Below, one piece after another: positions 13,476-20,899 of a stretch of DNA of 64,000 nucleotides; positions within the stretch are counted from its first letter, which is position 1, and each line of letters opens with the position of its first letter. Source of the DNA: Streptomyces sp. ISL-12 (lineage in GTDB: Bacteria; Actinomycetota; Actinomycetes; Streptomycetales; Streptomycetaceae); contig NZ_JAGGOO010000016.1 in the NCBI RefSeq assembly GCF_018614415.1, forward strand, positions 1 through 64,000, written 5' to 3'. The notes beneath the pieces are model-generated. The model was not told the DNA's origin. It worked only from the letters and a program-made list of their open reading frames with translations, and searched no databases. The position numbers were made by a program, and so were the translations under genes.

Positions 13476-13501
13476 CCGAACGAGGAGGCGGAACCCGATG
13501 A
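13472..13501 (+). CDS. Nine-codon open frame coupling the NRPS stop to the MbtH start (possible)
   Basis: An ATG at 13472 overlaps the NRPS stop as ATGA, and the frame MTERGGGTR ends in a TGA at 13499 that overlaps the MbtH start, again as ATGA. Both ATGs are preceded by the same block: GAGGAGGC, then AAAACCCG in the first copy and GGAACCCG in the second, then ATGACC. The layout looks like a 26-base duplication of the ribosome-binding and start region. Translation of the nine-residue peptide is possible through termination-reinitiation, but it may have no function beyond coupling. Confidence 0.25.
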   Translation: MTERGGGTR

Positions 13502-13707
13502 CCAACCCGTTCGAGGACCCCGACGGCGTCTACCTGGTGCTCGTCAACGACGAGAACCAGCACAGCCTGTGGCCCGACTTCGCCGACGTCCCCGCCGGCT
13601 GGCGCGCCGTCCACGGCCCCGCCTCCCGGCAGTCCTGCCTGGAGTACGTCGAGACCCACTGGACGGACCTGCGGCCCCGCAGCCTGGCCGAGGCGATGGA
13701 CGGCTGA
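13498..13707 (+). CDS. mbtH: MbtH family protein
   Basis: The 69-residue product has the family's usual length and signature: [10 protein letters not shown] near residues 18-27, the three conserved tryptophans (in SLWP, GWR and THW), and an LRPRSL tail. MbtH proteins bind the adenylation domains of NRPSs and are needed for their folding or activity. Here the gene follows the NRPS by a short overlap cascade and has its own strong GAGGAGG ribosome-binding site, so it should be made together with the synthetase. The start is fixed by that site and by the conserved N-terminus MTNPFED. Confidence 0.97.
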   Translation: MTNPFEDPDGVYLVLVNDENQHSLWPDFADVPAGWRAVHGPASRQSCLEYVETHWTDLRPRSLAEAMDG

Positions 13708-13714
13708 CCGGACC

Positions 13715-13746
13715 CGCCACGAGGGGGACACGTCCCCCTCGTGGCG
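13715..13746. terminator. Bidirectional hairpin between convergent genes
   Basis: A perfect inverted repeat with about 15-bp arms (CGCCACGAGGGGGA and its complement) and a tiny loop sits just after the MbtH stop and before the stop of the convergent lipoprotein gene. There is no T-run, as is usual in Streptomyces, so it likely works as a hairpin terminator for both strands. Confidence 0.8.
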
Positions 13747-13758
13747 CGCGGCTCAGGG

Positions 13759-14829
13759 TCACGCGGCAGGCTGTTCCACCTCGGTCGCCGGCTTGCCGTC
13801 CACGGCCGCCGCGAGCTGCGGTACCAGCCGCTCCACCACGTACGGCAGGCTCAGCACGGAGACGAACGAGGTCGCGTGGCCGTAGTCGCTCGACTCGGCC
13901 ACGAAGACCTCCCGGGCCTCCTTCACCACGCCCAGGTCCTGGTAGGAGGCGTCCGCGTGCAGCTTGGCGGCGTCCTTGGTGACGTCACCGGCGAACCACA
14001 CGATGGCGTCCTGGTCGAGCAGGTCGGTGCGCTCCTTGCTGATGTTCGCGCCGAACTGGTCGCCGATCGCCTTGTCCAGCCCCTGGGGCAGCGAGAACCC
14101 GAGGTCGGTGAGGAGCCGCGAGCGCGCGTCCTGGGTGCCGAAGACGAACATGCCCTCGTAGGGGGTGGCCATCAAGGCGGTGGCGCCCTTGAACTCGGGG
14201 TGTTCGGCCGCCGCCGCCTCGATGGTGTCCTCGGTCTTCCTGACCACGTCGGCGGCCTGGTCAGGCTTGCCGAGCGCCCGGCCGACCCGCTCGGTCAGCT
14301 CCTGCCAGGGAACGCCGTAGTCGTTGTACTCCTTCGGCTGGGCGACCACCGGCGCGAACGCCGACAGCGACTCGTACTGCTCCTTGGTGAGCCCGCCGTA
14401 CACCGCCAGGATCAGGTCGGGCTTGAGCGCCGCGATCCGCTCCACCTGGGGGCCGGTGCCGGTGTCCTTCAGGACGGTCGGGAGCTCGGCCCCGCCGAGC
14501 TTCTCCTCGGCCCACGGGCCGATGGCTCCCGGGTAGCCGCCCAGCCACTCGGTGGTGCCGACCGGCACCTTGCCGAGCGCCAGGACCGCGTCCTGGTCGG
14601 TGAGGCCGACCGTGACGATCCGCTTCGGCTCGGACTCGATCGTCGTGGAACCGTACTTGTGGTCGATGGTGACCGGGAAGGCGGACTCCCCGGAGGCGCT
14701 CGCCTCGGTGCCGGAACCCGAGGAGCCGGAGTCCGAGTCGTCCCCGCCGCAGGCCGTGGCGGCGGTGAGGAGCAGGAGGGCGGAGGCGAGCGCGGCGGCG
14801 AGCCGTGGTGCTCTGCGGGAGCGGAACAT
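13759..14829 (-). CDS. Iron-siderophore ABC transporter substrate-binding lipoprotein
   Basis: The product (356 residues) is a FecB/BtuF-fold periplasmic-binding-type protein. An N-terminal MFRSRR stretch, a hydrophobic segment and the lipobox LTAATAC followed by GGDDSDSG mark a lipoprotein anchored to the membrane outer face. The mature part starts with FPVTIDHKYGSTTI and EPKRIVTVG, the usual opening of ferri-siderophore receptors. The start was placed at the ATG with GAAGGA upstream; an ATG 46 codons earlier would give a non-signal N-terminus. It converges on the NRPS-mbtH operon and has an iron box in its promoter, so it most likely captures the siderophore made next door. No permease or ATPase gene adjoins it in the window. 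Confidence 0.93.
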   Translation of the reverse strand: MFRSRRAPRLAAALASALLLLTAATACGGDDSDSGSSGSGTEASASGESAFPVTIDHKYGSTTIESEPKRIVTVGLTDQDAVLALGKVPVGTTEWLGGYPGAIGPWAEEKLGGAELPTVLKDTGTGPQVERIAALKPDLILAVYGGLTKEQYESLSAFAPVVAQPKEYNDYGVPWQELTERVGRALGKPDQAADVVRKTEDTIEAAAAEHPEFKGATALMATPYEGMFVFGTQDARSRLLTDLGFSLPQGLDKAIGDQFGANISKERTDLLDQDAIVWFAGDVTKDAAKLHADASYQDLGVVKEAREVFVAESSDYGHATSFVSVLSLPYVVERLVPQLAAAVDGKPATEVEQPAA

Positions 14830-14993
14830 CGGTGGTCCTTCGCTTCGGGGTCTGGTGGAGCGGAGTGACGCGGGGTGGAGGCTGGGCCGGGCTTCGCGCG
14901 GGGCGGACCGTGCGGCCCGTCCCGGCAGTTCCGCTTCCCTCACGTGTCCTCTCGGAGCGGCGGTCACAGCACCCGGACGCCGGACCCACAGAC

Positions 14994-15012
14994 TTAGGCA
15001 AGGCTAACCACA
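14994..15012 (-). promoter_or_regulatory. Iron box (DmdR1/IdeR-type operator)
   Basis: TTAGGCAAGGCTAACCACA matches the actinomycete iron-box consensus TTAGGTTAGGCTAACCTAA at 15 of 19 positions. It lies about 165 bp upstream of the chosen lipoprotein start. DmdR/IdeR proteins repress through such sites when ferrous iron is plentiful. A closely related site occurs at 40486-40504. Confidence 0.82.
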
Positions 15013-15114
15013 ACTGCCGTGTCCGGCTAGCCCTTTGGAACGGCGGCGGGCGCGGTGGCGGGGGGCGCGAAGGCGCGGGGCGGGGGCGCGGGGCCGGGGG
15101 CGCGGAAGGCGGCG

Positions 15115-15411
15115 ATGTCAGTGCCGGATGCGAGGCTGGACGTCATGGATGAGGCGGATTTCATGCGCGGCCGGGTCTACGGAGCCGAGCACGGGGACCC
15201 CGGGCCCCGGACCGGCCGTGCGTACGCGCAACTGGTGGGTGGCCCGCTGGACGGCCTGCTCCTGGACGTCACCGGCACGTTCGGGACCGGCGTACCGGAG
15301 AGCGTCGCGCTGCCTACGGAGATAGGCCGCTACGGCCCCGGGGGACGGGCCGTGTACGCGCCCCGGCCGACGGACGCCCGGCGGTTCGACTGGCAGGGGG
15401 ACATCCGGTGA
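15115..15411 (+). CDS. Small hypothetical protein
   Basis: A 98-residue product with good Streptomyces codon bias. It carries YAQLVGGPLDGLLLDVTG in the middle, a pattern I associate with uncharacterised Streptomyces proteins, and a C-terminal RRFDWQGDIR. The ATG at 15115 has GGAAGG upstream; an ATG at 15145 (MDEADF) is an alternative, and an earlier ATG at 15055 would add a low-complexity Gly/Ala/Arg leader. No catalytic or membrane features are visible. Function unknown. Confidence 0.6.
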   Translation: MSVPDARLDVMDEADFMRGRVYGAEHGDPGPRTGRAYAQLVGGPLDGLLLDVTGTFGTGVPESVALPTEIGRYGPGGRAVYAPRPTDARRFDWQGDIR

Positions 15412-15424
15412 CCGTCCCCCCGGC

Positions 15425-15690
15425 GCCGCGTGCCCCGTTCCGGGTGCCTGGTCCGCACCGGGTGCCTGGCCTGCAACAGACGTCGCACCTGCACCGGACA
15501 CCCGGCCCGCGCCGATGCCCGGGCTGCACTGGAGATTCCGTTCGCGCCGGACGCCCGGCCCGCAGTGGAGACCTGGGCTGCACCGGACACCCGGCCCGCG
15601 CCGGGCATCCGGCATGCGCCGACACTCGGCCCGCGCCGCCGGACATCCGGCCCGCATCGGATCCGGCCCGTGCCGGACGCGACCGGGGGC
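15425..15690. repeat. Imperfect GC-rich repeat tract between two genes
   Basis: The stretch is built from variants of CCGGACACCCGGCCCGCGCC and related CCGGGTGCCTGG units. One 25-base unit occurs exactly twice, at 15490-15514 and 15580-15604, 90 bases apart, and shorter forms (CGGACGCCCGGCCCGC, CGGACATCCGGCCCGC) fill the rest. All frames read as Pro/Arg/Gly-rich noise. It lies between the small hypothetical gene and the end of the LysR gene. Confidence 0.75.
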
Positions 15691-15698
15691 GGCGGTGC

Positions 15699-16607
15699 TC
15701 AGCCGCTGAGCCGGGCCGCTTGCCGCCGCAGGGCGGCCGCCAGGGCCTGGGCCGGTGCCGTGACGGCAGCCGGCATCCGTACCAGGTCGACCCGCCGTAC
15801 CTCCTCGGCGACGCCCGCCACGTCCACCAGGCGCACCCCGGAGGGCAGGACCGGAAGAAGCGCCGGGGTCGCCGTGGTGACACCGGCCCCGGCGGCGACG
15901 AGATGGAGCCTGGTCAGCCAGTCCCGGGCGGTGTGGCGGACCGCCGGGCGTCCGGGCAGTCCGGGCCAGACGCCCAGCAGGGGTTCGTCCGCGCTGCCCG
16001 GTCCGGCGATCCACGGCTCCCGAGCGATCTCCTCGGCGGTGACGTGGCCGCGTGCGCCGAGCGGCCCGTCCGCCGGCACCGCCACGGCCAGCCGCGTCCG
16101 AAGCAGCGGCTCGGACCGCAGCGGCGGATCGTCCGTGTCGGGGGAGCGGTGCGGTGGCCGGGAGGACAGCACGGCGAGATCCAGGGTGCCCGCGCGCAAC
16201 GCCCGCACCAGCGACGGGGTCGTGCCCTCACGGGTCGTCACCCGGACCCGGGGGTGGTCCCGGCGCAGCGCGGCCAGCGCCCCGGCCACCACCACCGGCC
16301 CGGCGGGAGGGAAGAAACCGAGGCGGACGACGCCGCCGTCGGCCGCCGCGCCGTGCAACTCCTCGTCGGCGGCGGCCACCGCGTCCAGCGCGACGACGGC
16401 GTGCCGCAGCAGCGCACGCCCGGGGCCGGTCAGCCGCACACCACCGGGGTGGCGGTCGAAGAGCCGGACACCGGCCGCCTGTTCCAGCCCCGCCACCTGC
16501 CGGGAGACGGCCGACTGCGTGTACCCCAGCGCCTCCGCCGCCGCCGTGAACGTGCCCCGCTCCGCCACCTCGCGCAGCACCCGCAGCCCGACCAGTGTCA
16601 TCTCCAT
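15699..16607 (-). CDS. LysR family transcriptional regulator
   Basis: The N-terminal winged helix-turn-helix reads LRVLREVAERGTFTAAAEAL and continues into GYTQSAVSRQVAGLE, the standard LysR DNA-binding region. The rest is the type 2 periplasmic-binding fold (for example RLGFFPPAGPVVVAGAL and the EGTTPSLVRALRAGTLDLAV region) that binds the coinducer. The length, about 302 residues, fits the family. The start at 16607 (MEMTLVG) places Met just before the first helix; upstream in-frame ATGs would add residues and cover the operator candidate. It is divergent from a tautomerase gene 83 bp away and probably controls it. Confidence 0.93.
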   Translation of the reverse strand: MEMTLVGLRVLREVAERGTFTAAAEALGYTQSAVSRQVAGLEQAAGVRLFDRHPGGVRLTGPGRALLRHAVVALDAVAAADEELHGAAADGGVVRLGFFPPAGPVVVAGALAALRRDHPRVRVTTREGTTPSLVRALRAGTLDLAVLSSRPPHRSPDTDDPPLRSEPLLRTRLAVAVPADGPLGARGHVTAEEIAREPWIAGPGSADEPLLGVWPGLPGRPAVRHTARDWLTRLHLVAAGAGVTTATPALLPVLPSGVRLVDVAGVAEEVRRVDLVRMPAAVTAPAQALAAALRRQAARLSG

Positions 16608-16633
16608 GGGATCACCATGAGCGGACAGCATAG

Positions 16634-16667
16634 GGGGCATGCGAACCATTCGTTGGCGGAATGCCCC
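16634..16667. promoter_or_regulatory. Palindromic operator candidate between LysR gene and tautomerase
   Basis: Arms GGGGCAT (16634-16640) and ATGCCCC (16661-16667) are perfect inverted copies around a 20-base centre that itself is partly symmetric (GCGAAC facing GTTGGC). It is the only strong dyad in the 83-bp divergent promoter, where LysR proteins normally bind. Confidence 0.55.
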
Positions 16668-16690
16668 GCGCGGCTCGTAGCGTGACGGAC

Positions 16691-17149
16691 ATGCCTCTGA
16701 CGAACGTGTATCTGCGCAAGGGAACGACTGCCCAGTACCGGCGGGACGTCTCCCTCGGCATCCACCGGGCCATGGTCGACGTGCTGGGAATCCCCGAGGA
16801 CGACCAGTTCCACGTCTTCCACGAAGTCGACCCGGACAACTTCCACATGCAGCCGGTGGTCTTCGGTCTGCCGCGCGGGGAACGCGCCATGTTCCTCCAG
16901 TTCTCCTTCAACCACCGCCCCGCCGAGCAGAAGACGGCGCTCTTCGCGACCGTCGTCGACAACCTGCGACAGTGCCCCGGGGTCCCCGAGGAGGACATCC
17001 TGATGACCGTGACCGAGACGGCGAGGGAGAACTGGTGGGCCGCGGGCCGCGTCGTCGACCCCGCCACCGGCTACGACGAGCGCATGACCGCGCCCAGGTC
17101 CACGCCGACGCCGGCGCCGGCGACGACCGAAGGGGCGGACGTGCGCTGA
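16691..17149 (+). CDS. 4-oxalocrotonate tautomerase-like protein
   Basis: The product begins MPLTNVYLRKG; removal of Met would expose the N-terminal proline that acts as catalytic base in the tautomerase superfamily. The body (RRDVSLGIHRAMVDVLGIPE, then DDQFHVFHEVD) fits the longer, about 130-150-residue tautomerase group. The start at 16691 was chosen because the proline must be second; the in-frame ATG at 16661 would bury it and lies in the operator. The C-terminal 25 residues are a Pro/Thr/Ala-rich tail. Substrate unknown. A second copy of the same family at 23758 is broken. Confidence 0.88.
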   Translation: MPLTNVYLRKGTTAQYRRDVSLGIHRAMVDVLGIPEDDQFHVFHEVDPDNFHMQPVVFGLPRGERAMFLQFSFNHRPAEQKTALFATVVDNLRQCPGVPEEDILMTVTETARENWWAAGRVVDPATGYDERMTAPRSTPTPAPATTEGADVR

Positions 17150-17180
17150 CGGCGGAGGCCCGGCGGACGCCCCGGTGTGT

Positions 17181-17756
17181 TCAGCGCCGCAGGTCGAGCC
17201 GCATCAGCACCCGGGGATGGCCGGCCAGCACCGAGGTGGTGCCGGCGGCATGGGTGAACCCGGCGCGTTCGAAGTTCTTGCGGATCCCCGCGTACGCCAT
17301 CGTCATGTCGACCCTGGCGTCACCGTTGTCGAGGGGATACGCCTCGATCACCGGGGCGCCGTGGGAGCGGGCGAAGTCCACGGCACCGGCGATGAGCGCG
17401 TGCGAGACGCCCTTCCTGCGGTGCCCGGGGCGTACCCGGACGCACCACAGCGACCAGACCGGCAGGTCGTCGACGTGCGGGATCGTGCGGCTGCGGGCGA
17501 AGGAGGTGGCCGACCGCGGAGCGACGGCGGCCCAGCCGACCGGTTCGTCACCGTCGTACGCCAGCACCCCGGGCGGTGGATCGGCCCGGCACAGCCCGGC
17601 GGCGTACTCGCCGCGCGCCGGGCCCCGCAGCTCGTTGTTGAGCTTGGACGGGACGCGGTAACTCAGGCACCAGCAGACGGTGGCGTCCGGCGACTTCGGG
17701 CCGAGCAGGGCCCGCATGTCCTCGAAGACCGAGGCGGGGCGTACGTCGAGGGTCAT
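17181..17756 (-). CDS. GNAT family N-acetyltransferase
   Basis: The product (191 residues) carries the acetyl-CoA-binding signature VRPGHRRKGVSHALIAGAVD (Q/RxxGxG/A type) near residues 105-125, preceded by the beta-strand WSLWCVRV. An N-terminal region with CWCLSYR and GVLAYDGDEPVGWAAVAPR matches a Streptomyces group of GNAT enzymes of unknown substrate. The start at MTLDVRP is set by the family N-terminus. It converges on the tautomerase gene with a 31-bp gap and is divergent from the DUF3093 gene. Confidence 0.88.
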   Translation of the reverse strand: MTLDVRPASVFEDMRALLGPKSPDATVCWCLSYRVPSKLNNELRGPARGEYAAGLCRADPPPGVLAYDGDEPVGWAAVAPRSATSFARSRTIPHVDDLPVWSLWCVRVRPGHRRKGVSHALIAGAVDFARSHGAPVIEAYPLDNGDARVDMTMAYAGIRKNFERAGFTHAAGTTSVLAGHPRVLMRLDLRR

Positions 17757-17879
17757 GAACGCCACGATGCCACGGCCGGATGCCGTTGCCACCGCCTCGC
17801 CCTCCTGCCCGGAGCCACTCCGCGGCCGGCGGTGTCCCCCGACAACGTTCCGCGGCCACGGCCTGACAAGGTGGCAGGT

Positions 17880-18323
17880 ATGCGTCTGTACGAAGAACGC
17901 CTCGCCGTGCCCGGCACCTGGTTCTGGCTCAGTGCCCTGCCGGGAGCGATGACCGCCGCCGTCCTGCTGCCGTTCGGACCCGCCGCCGCGCTCGGCGGCC
18001 TCGCGGTCACCGTCGCCCTGACGGCCCTGGGGCTGTACGCCTACGGCTCCGCCGCCATCGTGGTGACGGGCGGTCACCTCAGGGCGGGCTCGCTGCGCTA
18101 CCCCCTGACCTCCCTCGGCATGGTGGAGATCCTGGACGCCGAGGAGGCGTTCCTGTGGCGCACCCGGCGGGCCGACGTGTCCGCGGCGATGCTGCTGCGC
18201 GGCTATGTCCCGACCGCCGTGCGCATCGAACTCGACGACCCGCACCGCCCCGCGCCCTACCTGTACCTCTCCACCCGCCGGCCCGCCACACTCCTCGCGG
18301 TACTGTCCTTCGCGCGCCGCTGA
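17880..18323 (+). CDS. DUF3093 membrane protein
   Basis: A 147-residue protein that opens MRLYEERLAVPGTWFWLSAL and has two hydrophobic segments (about residues 15-35 and 40-60) followed by a soluble tail with LRAGSLRYPLTSLGMVEIL and YLYLSTRRPATLLAVL. These are hallmarks of the actinobacterial DUF3093 family. The function of the family is not known; the tail lies on one side of the membrane after a helical hairpin. The start is clear because RLYEERL is the usual N-terminus. Confidence 0.86.
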   Translation: MRLYEERLAVPGTWFWLSALPGAMTAAVLLPFGPAAALGGLAVTVALTALGLYAYGSAAIVVTGGHLRAGSLRYPLTSLGMVEILDAEEAFLWRTRRADVSAAMLLRGYVPTAVRIELDDPHRPAPYLYLSTRRPATLLAVLSFARR

Positions 18324-18347
18324 CGACGCGGGAAGGCGCCCGGCGGA

Positions 18348-18698
18348 TCAGGCCGCCGCGGCGAAGCTGCCGGCGATCGCCGTGTCCGTGCGGGCGTGCA
18401 CCACCAGCCGCGGCCCGCGGGTGCTGCCGTCGGCCTCCAGCAGACGGCGCAGCGGCGCGCTGTGGGTGACCACGGACATGAGGATGCCGAGCCGGGCGCA
18501 GAACTGATGGGCCCGGAGCACGGCACTGACCGCCGCGCTGCCCGCCGCCCGGTCATCGATGACGACGACCACCGGGCTCGGCCGGTGGGCGTCGACCAGA
18601 TCCGTGATCCGGCTCGCCAGGCCGGCCCGGCCGCCGATCCCGGGGTCCCGCTCCACCGTGATGACCAGCACCTCGTGCTCCAGACGGTACGACAGCAT
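18348..18698 (-). CDS. STAS-like protein (anti-sigma antagonist type)
   Basis: The 116-residue product starts MLSYRLEHEVLVITVERDP, a beta-strand pattern typical of STAS domains (anti-anti-sigma factors of the SpoIIAA type), then has VVVVIDDRAAGSAAVSAVL and LGILMSVVTHSAPLRRLLE, which fit the alternating beta/alpha core. The phosphorylatable serine region usually written D-x-S is not obvious; DDRAAGS is the closest stretch. The ATG at 18698 follows a GGAGG site. It is not next to any sigma or anti-sigma gene, so the partner cannot be named. STAS assignment is by fold pattern, not by strong motif. Confidence 0.68.
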   Translation of the reverse strand: MLSYRLEHEVLVITVERDPGIGGRAGLASRITDLVDAHRPSPVVVVIDDRAAGSAAVSAVLRAHQFCARLGILMSVVTHSAPLRRLLEADGSTRGPRLVVHARTDTAIAGSFAAAA

Positions 18699-18936
18699 GG
18701 CAGCCTCCGATCCCCACCGTTCATGCCCGGTGTCTCCGGCAGTGAGAGTGCCCCGAGAACCGCCCACGATGCCCCGCGGTCTCGGACCCGCACGCCGGCG
18801 GTCCCGCACCACCGTTCACCCGGACGGCGTACGGCACCGGCCCTGGGCAGGGCCGACAGTCCGCAGGCGGGGCCGTCCCGTCTGGTGGGAGTCGTCCGGC
18901 GGTGCGACGCTGGGAGGAGAACCCGGAAGGAAGCCG

Positions 18937-20415
18937 ATGGGACGGGACGTTCCGGCTCTGGTCTTCACCCGAGAGGACCGCCGCCGCTACCGCATCAAGA
19001 TGCAGGAGTGCCTCGACGCGTTCGCCCAGATGCTGCGCGAGTCACGGTTCGAGTCGGGGCGGCCCCAGGTGGGGCTGGAGATCGAACTGAACCTGGTCGA
19101 CGCCGAGGGCGAGCCCGCGATGCGCAACAGCGACGCGCTGGAGGCGATCGCGGACCCGGCCTGGGACACCGAGCTGGGCCGCTTCAACCTGGAGGTCAAC
19201 ATCCCGCCGCGAAGTCTGACGGCGGGCGGTCCCGACGCCTGGGAGTCCGAGATCCGGGCCGCGCTGAACCACGCCGACGAGCGCGCCAGGTCGGTCGGCA
19301 CCCAGTTGATCATGACCGGCATCCTCCCCACCCTCCGCCAGGAGGACGCCGGCGACGCCGCCCTGTCGGAGAACCCGCGCTACCGCCTGCTCAACGACCA
19401 GATCTTCGCGGCCCGCGGCGAGGACCTGCGCATCGAGGTGGACGGAGACGACCGGTTGCGCACCTACGCGGACACCATCACCCCGGAGGCGGCCTGCACC
19501 AGCACGCAGTTCCACCTCCAGGTGTCACCGGACGAGTTCGCCGGCTACTGGAACGCGGCCCAGGCGATCGCCGGCGTCCAGGTCGCGCTGGCCGCCAACT
19601 CGCCCTTCCTCTTCGGCAAGGAACTCTGGCACGAGACCCGCATCCCCCTCTTCGAGCAGGCCACCGACACCCGCCCCGAGGAGATCAAGGTGCAGGGCGT
19701 ACGGCCCCGCGTCTGGTTCGGGGAACGCTGGATCACCAGCGTCTTCGACCTCTTCGAGGAGAACCTGCGCTACTTCCCGGCCCTGCTCCCGCTGTGCGAC
19801 GAACAGAGCCCCACCGAGACACTCGACCGCGGTGACATCCCCGAACTCGGCGAACTCACCCTGCACAACGGCACCATCTACCGCTGGAACCGCCCCGTCT
19901 ACGCCGTCGCCGGCGACCGCCCGCACGTACGCGTGGAGAACCGCGTCCTGCCGGCCGGCCCCACCGTCGCCGACACCCTCGCCAACGGCGCCTTCTACTA
20001 CGGACTCACGCGCGCCCTGGTCGAGGAGGAACGCCCGGTGTGGTCCCGGATGTCCTTCGCGGCGGCGGAGGAGAACCTGCACGCCGCGGCCCGGCACGGC
20101 ATCGAGGCACGGCTGTACTGGCCCGGAACGGGCGAGGTGCCCGTCGCCGAACTCGTCCTGCGCCGGCTGCTGCCGCTGGCCCACCACGGTCTCGGACTCT
20201 CCGGCATGGACGCGGCCTGGCGCGAGCCGCTGCTCGGCGTCATCGAGCAGCGGTGTGTCACCGGCCGCAACGGGGCGACGTGGCAGAAGGAGATGTTCCA
20301 CCACATCCGCGCCTCGGCCCACTGCGACCGCCACGAGGCGCTGCGGCTGATGACCCTGCAGTACATCGACTACATGCACCTCAACGCCCCGGTGCACACC
20401 TGGCCGGTCGACTGA
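18937..20415 (+). CDS. Glutamate--cysteine ligase-type enzyme (GCS2 family)
   Basis: The 492-residue product carries GLEIELNLVD near residue 47, the start of the ATP-grasp-like GCS2 catalytic core, followed by FNLEVNIPP, AACTSTQFHLQV and AANSPFLFGKELWHETRIPL, which hold the metal and substrate residues of this family. Members ligate an amino acid to the gamma-carboxyl of glutamate; actinomycete paralogs include EgtA (ergothioneine) and plain carboxylate-amine ligases, and the sequence alone does not separate them. The start ATG has GGAAGG eight bases upstream. No ergothioneine genes adjoin it. Cytoplasmic, no targeting signal. Confidence 0.88.
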   Translation: MGRDVPALVFTREDRRRYRIKMQECLDAFAQMLRESRFESGRPQVGLEIELNLVDAEGEPAMRNSDALEAIADPAWDTELGRFNLEVNIPPRSLTAGGPDAWESEIRAALNHADERARSVGTQLIMTGILPTLRQEDAGDAALSENPRYRLLNDQIFAARGEDLRIEVDGDDRLRTYADTITPEAACTSTQFHLQVSPDEFAGYWNAAQAIAGVQVALAANSPFLFGKELWHETRIPLFEQATDTRPEEIKVQGVRPRVWFGERWITSVFDLFEENLRYFPALLPLCDEQSPTETLDRGDIPELGELTLHNGTIYRWNRPVYAVAGDRPHVRVENRVLPAGPTVADTLANGAFYYGLTRALVEEERPVWSRMSFAAAEENLHAAARHGIEARLYWPGTGEVPVAELVLRRLLPLAHHGLGLSGMDAAWREPLLGVIEQRCVTGRNGATWQKEMFHHIRASAHCDRHEALRLMTLQYIDYMHLNAPVHTWPVD

Positions 20416-20899
20416 CGCCACCGGCCCACCGATGTCCCGGCCCACCCGGCGGCCCGGACCGGATCCGGCCCCGCCCCGGGCTGCCGCGACCGGTCCCACT
20501 GACGGCGACCGTGCCGACGGCGCACGGCACTCTTACCCGAATCCGCAGGTGGCAGCCCCTGTCGTCATGGTGATCTCAAGCGCGGAGGCCGAAGCGGAAG
20601 CAGGCGAAAAAAGGGGGGTGGCCCGACCACTCGCCGCGGTCCTGGGCCTCGCGGCGCACGCACGGCGTGATACCACTGCACTCGGCCGTGGCCCTGCTCA
20701 CCTCGGGCGCCGCCCGCCCCGCCGGGCTCACCGACCGGGGCGGCCCGCCTTCCGGGGTCCCGCGCCGACCCGGTCGCCGTCACCGCCGACGCCGGCCGGC
20801 CCACCGTACGCATGCCCCTGCTCGCGGAGGAGTCCCGGGACGGCGACGCGCCCCGGTCTCCGTCGCCCGGCTCCCCAGCACCCCAGGACGGTGACCACC
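20416..20899. other. Intergenic stretch without a confident gene; possible gene remnant
   Basis: No open frame with family signature is seen. From about 20667 one frame reads VIPLHSAVALLTSGAARPAG and a second frame continues ADPVAVTADAGRPTVRMPLL then AEESRDGDAP, with the first frame resuming as PVSVARLPSTPG. That pattern would fit an old gene hit by two compensating shifts, but no family was recognised. A short run of A residues lies near 20607. Confidence 0.3.

Noticed and set aside
5766..13505. A 2579-codon open frame on the minus strand opposite the NRPS
   Set aside because: It is a shadow of strong third-position G/C bias; its translation is Gly/Val/Gln/Arg-rich low-complexity text with no family signature, while the plus strand encodes clear NRPS domains.
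15425..15690. Repeat tract considered as a CRISPR array
   Set aside because: Units are imperfect and of uneven spacing with no unique spacers of constant length, and no cas genes are present.
15408..16685. Long plus-strand frame covering the repeat tract and the LysR gene
   Set aside because: LysR is clear on the minus strand; the plus-strand text is Arg/Pro/Gly-rich and begins in repeats.
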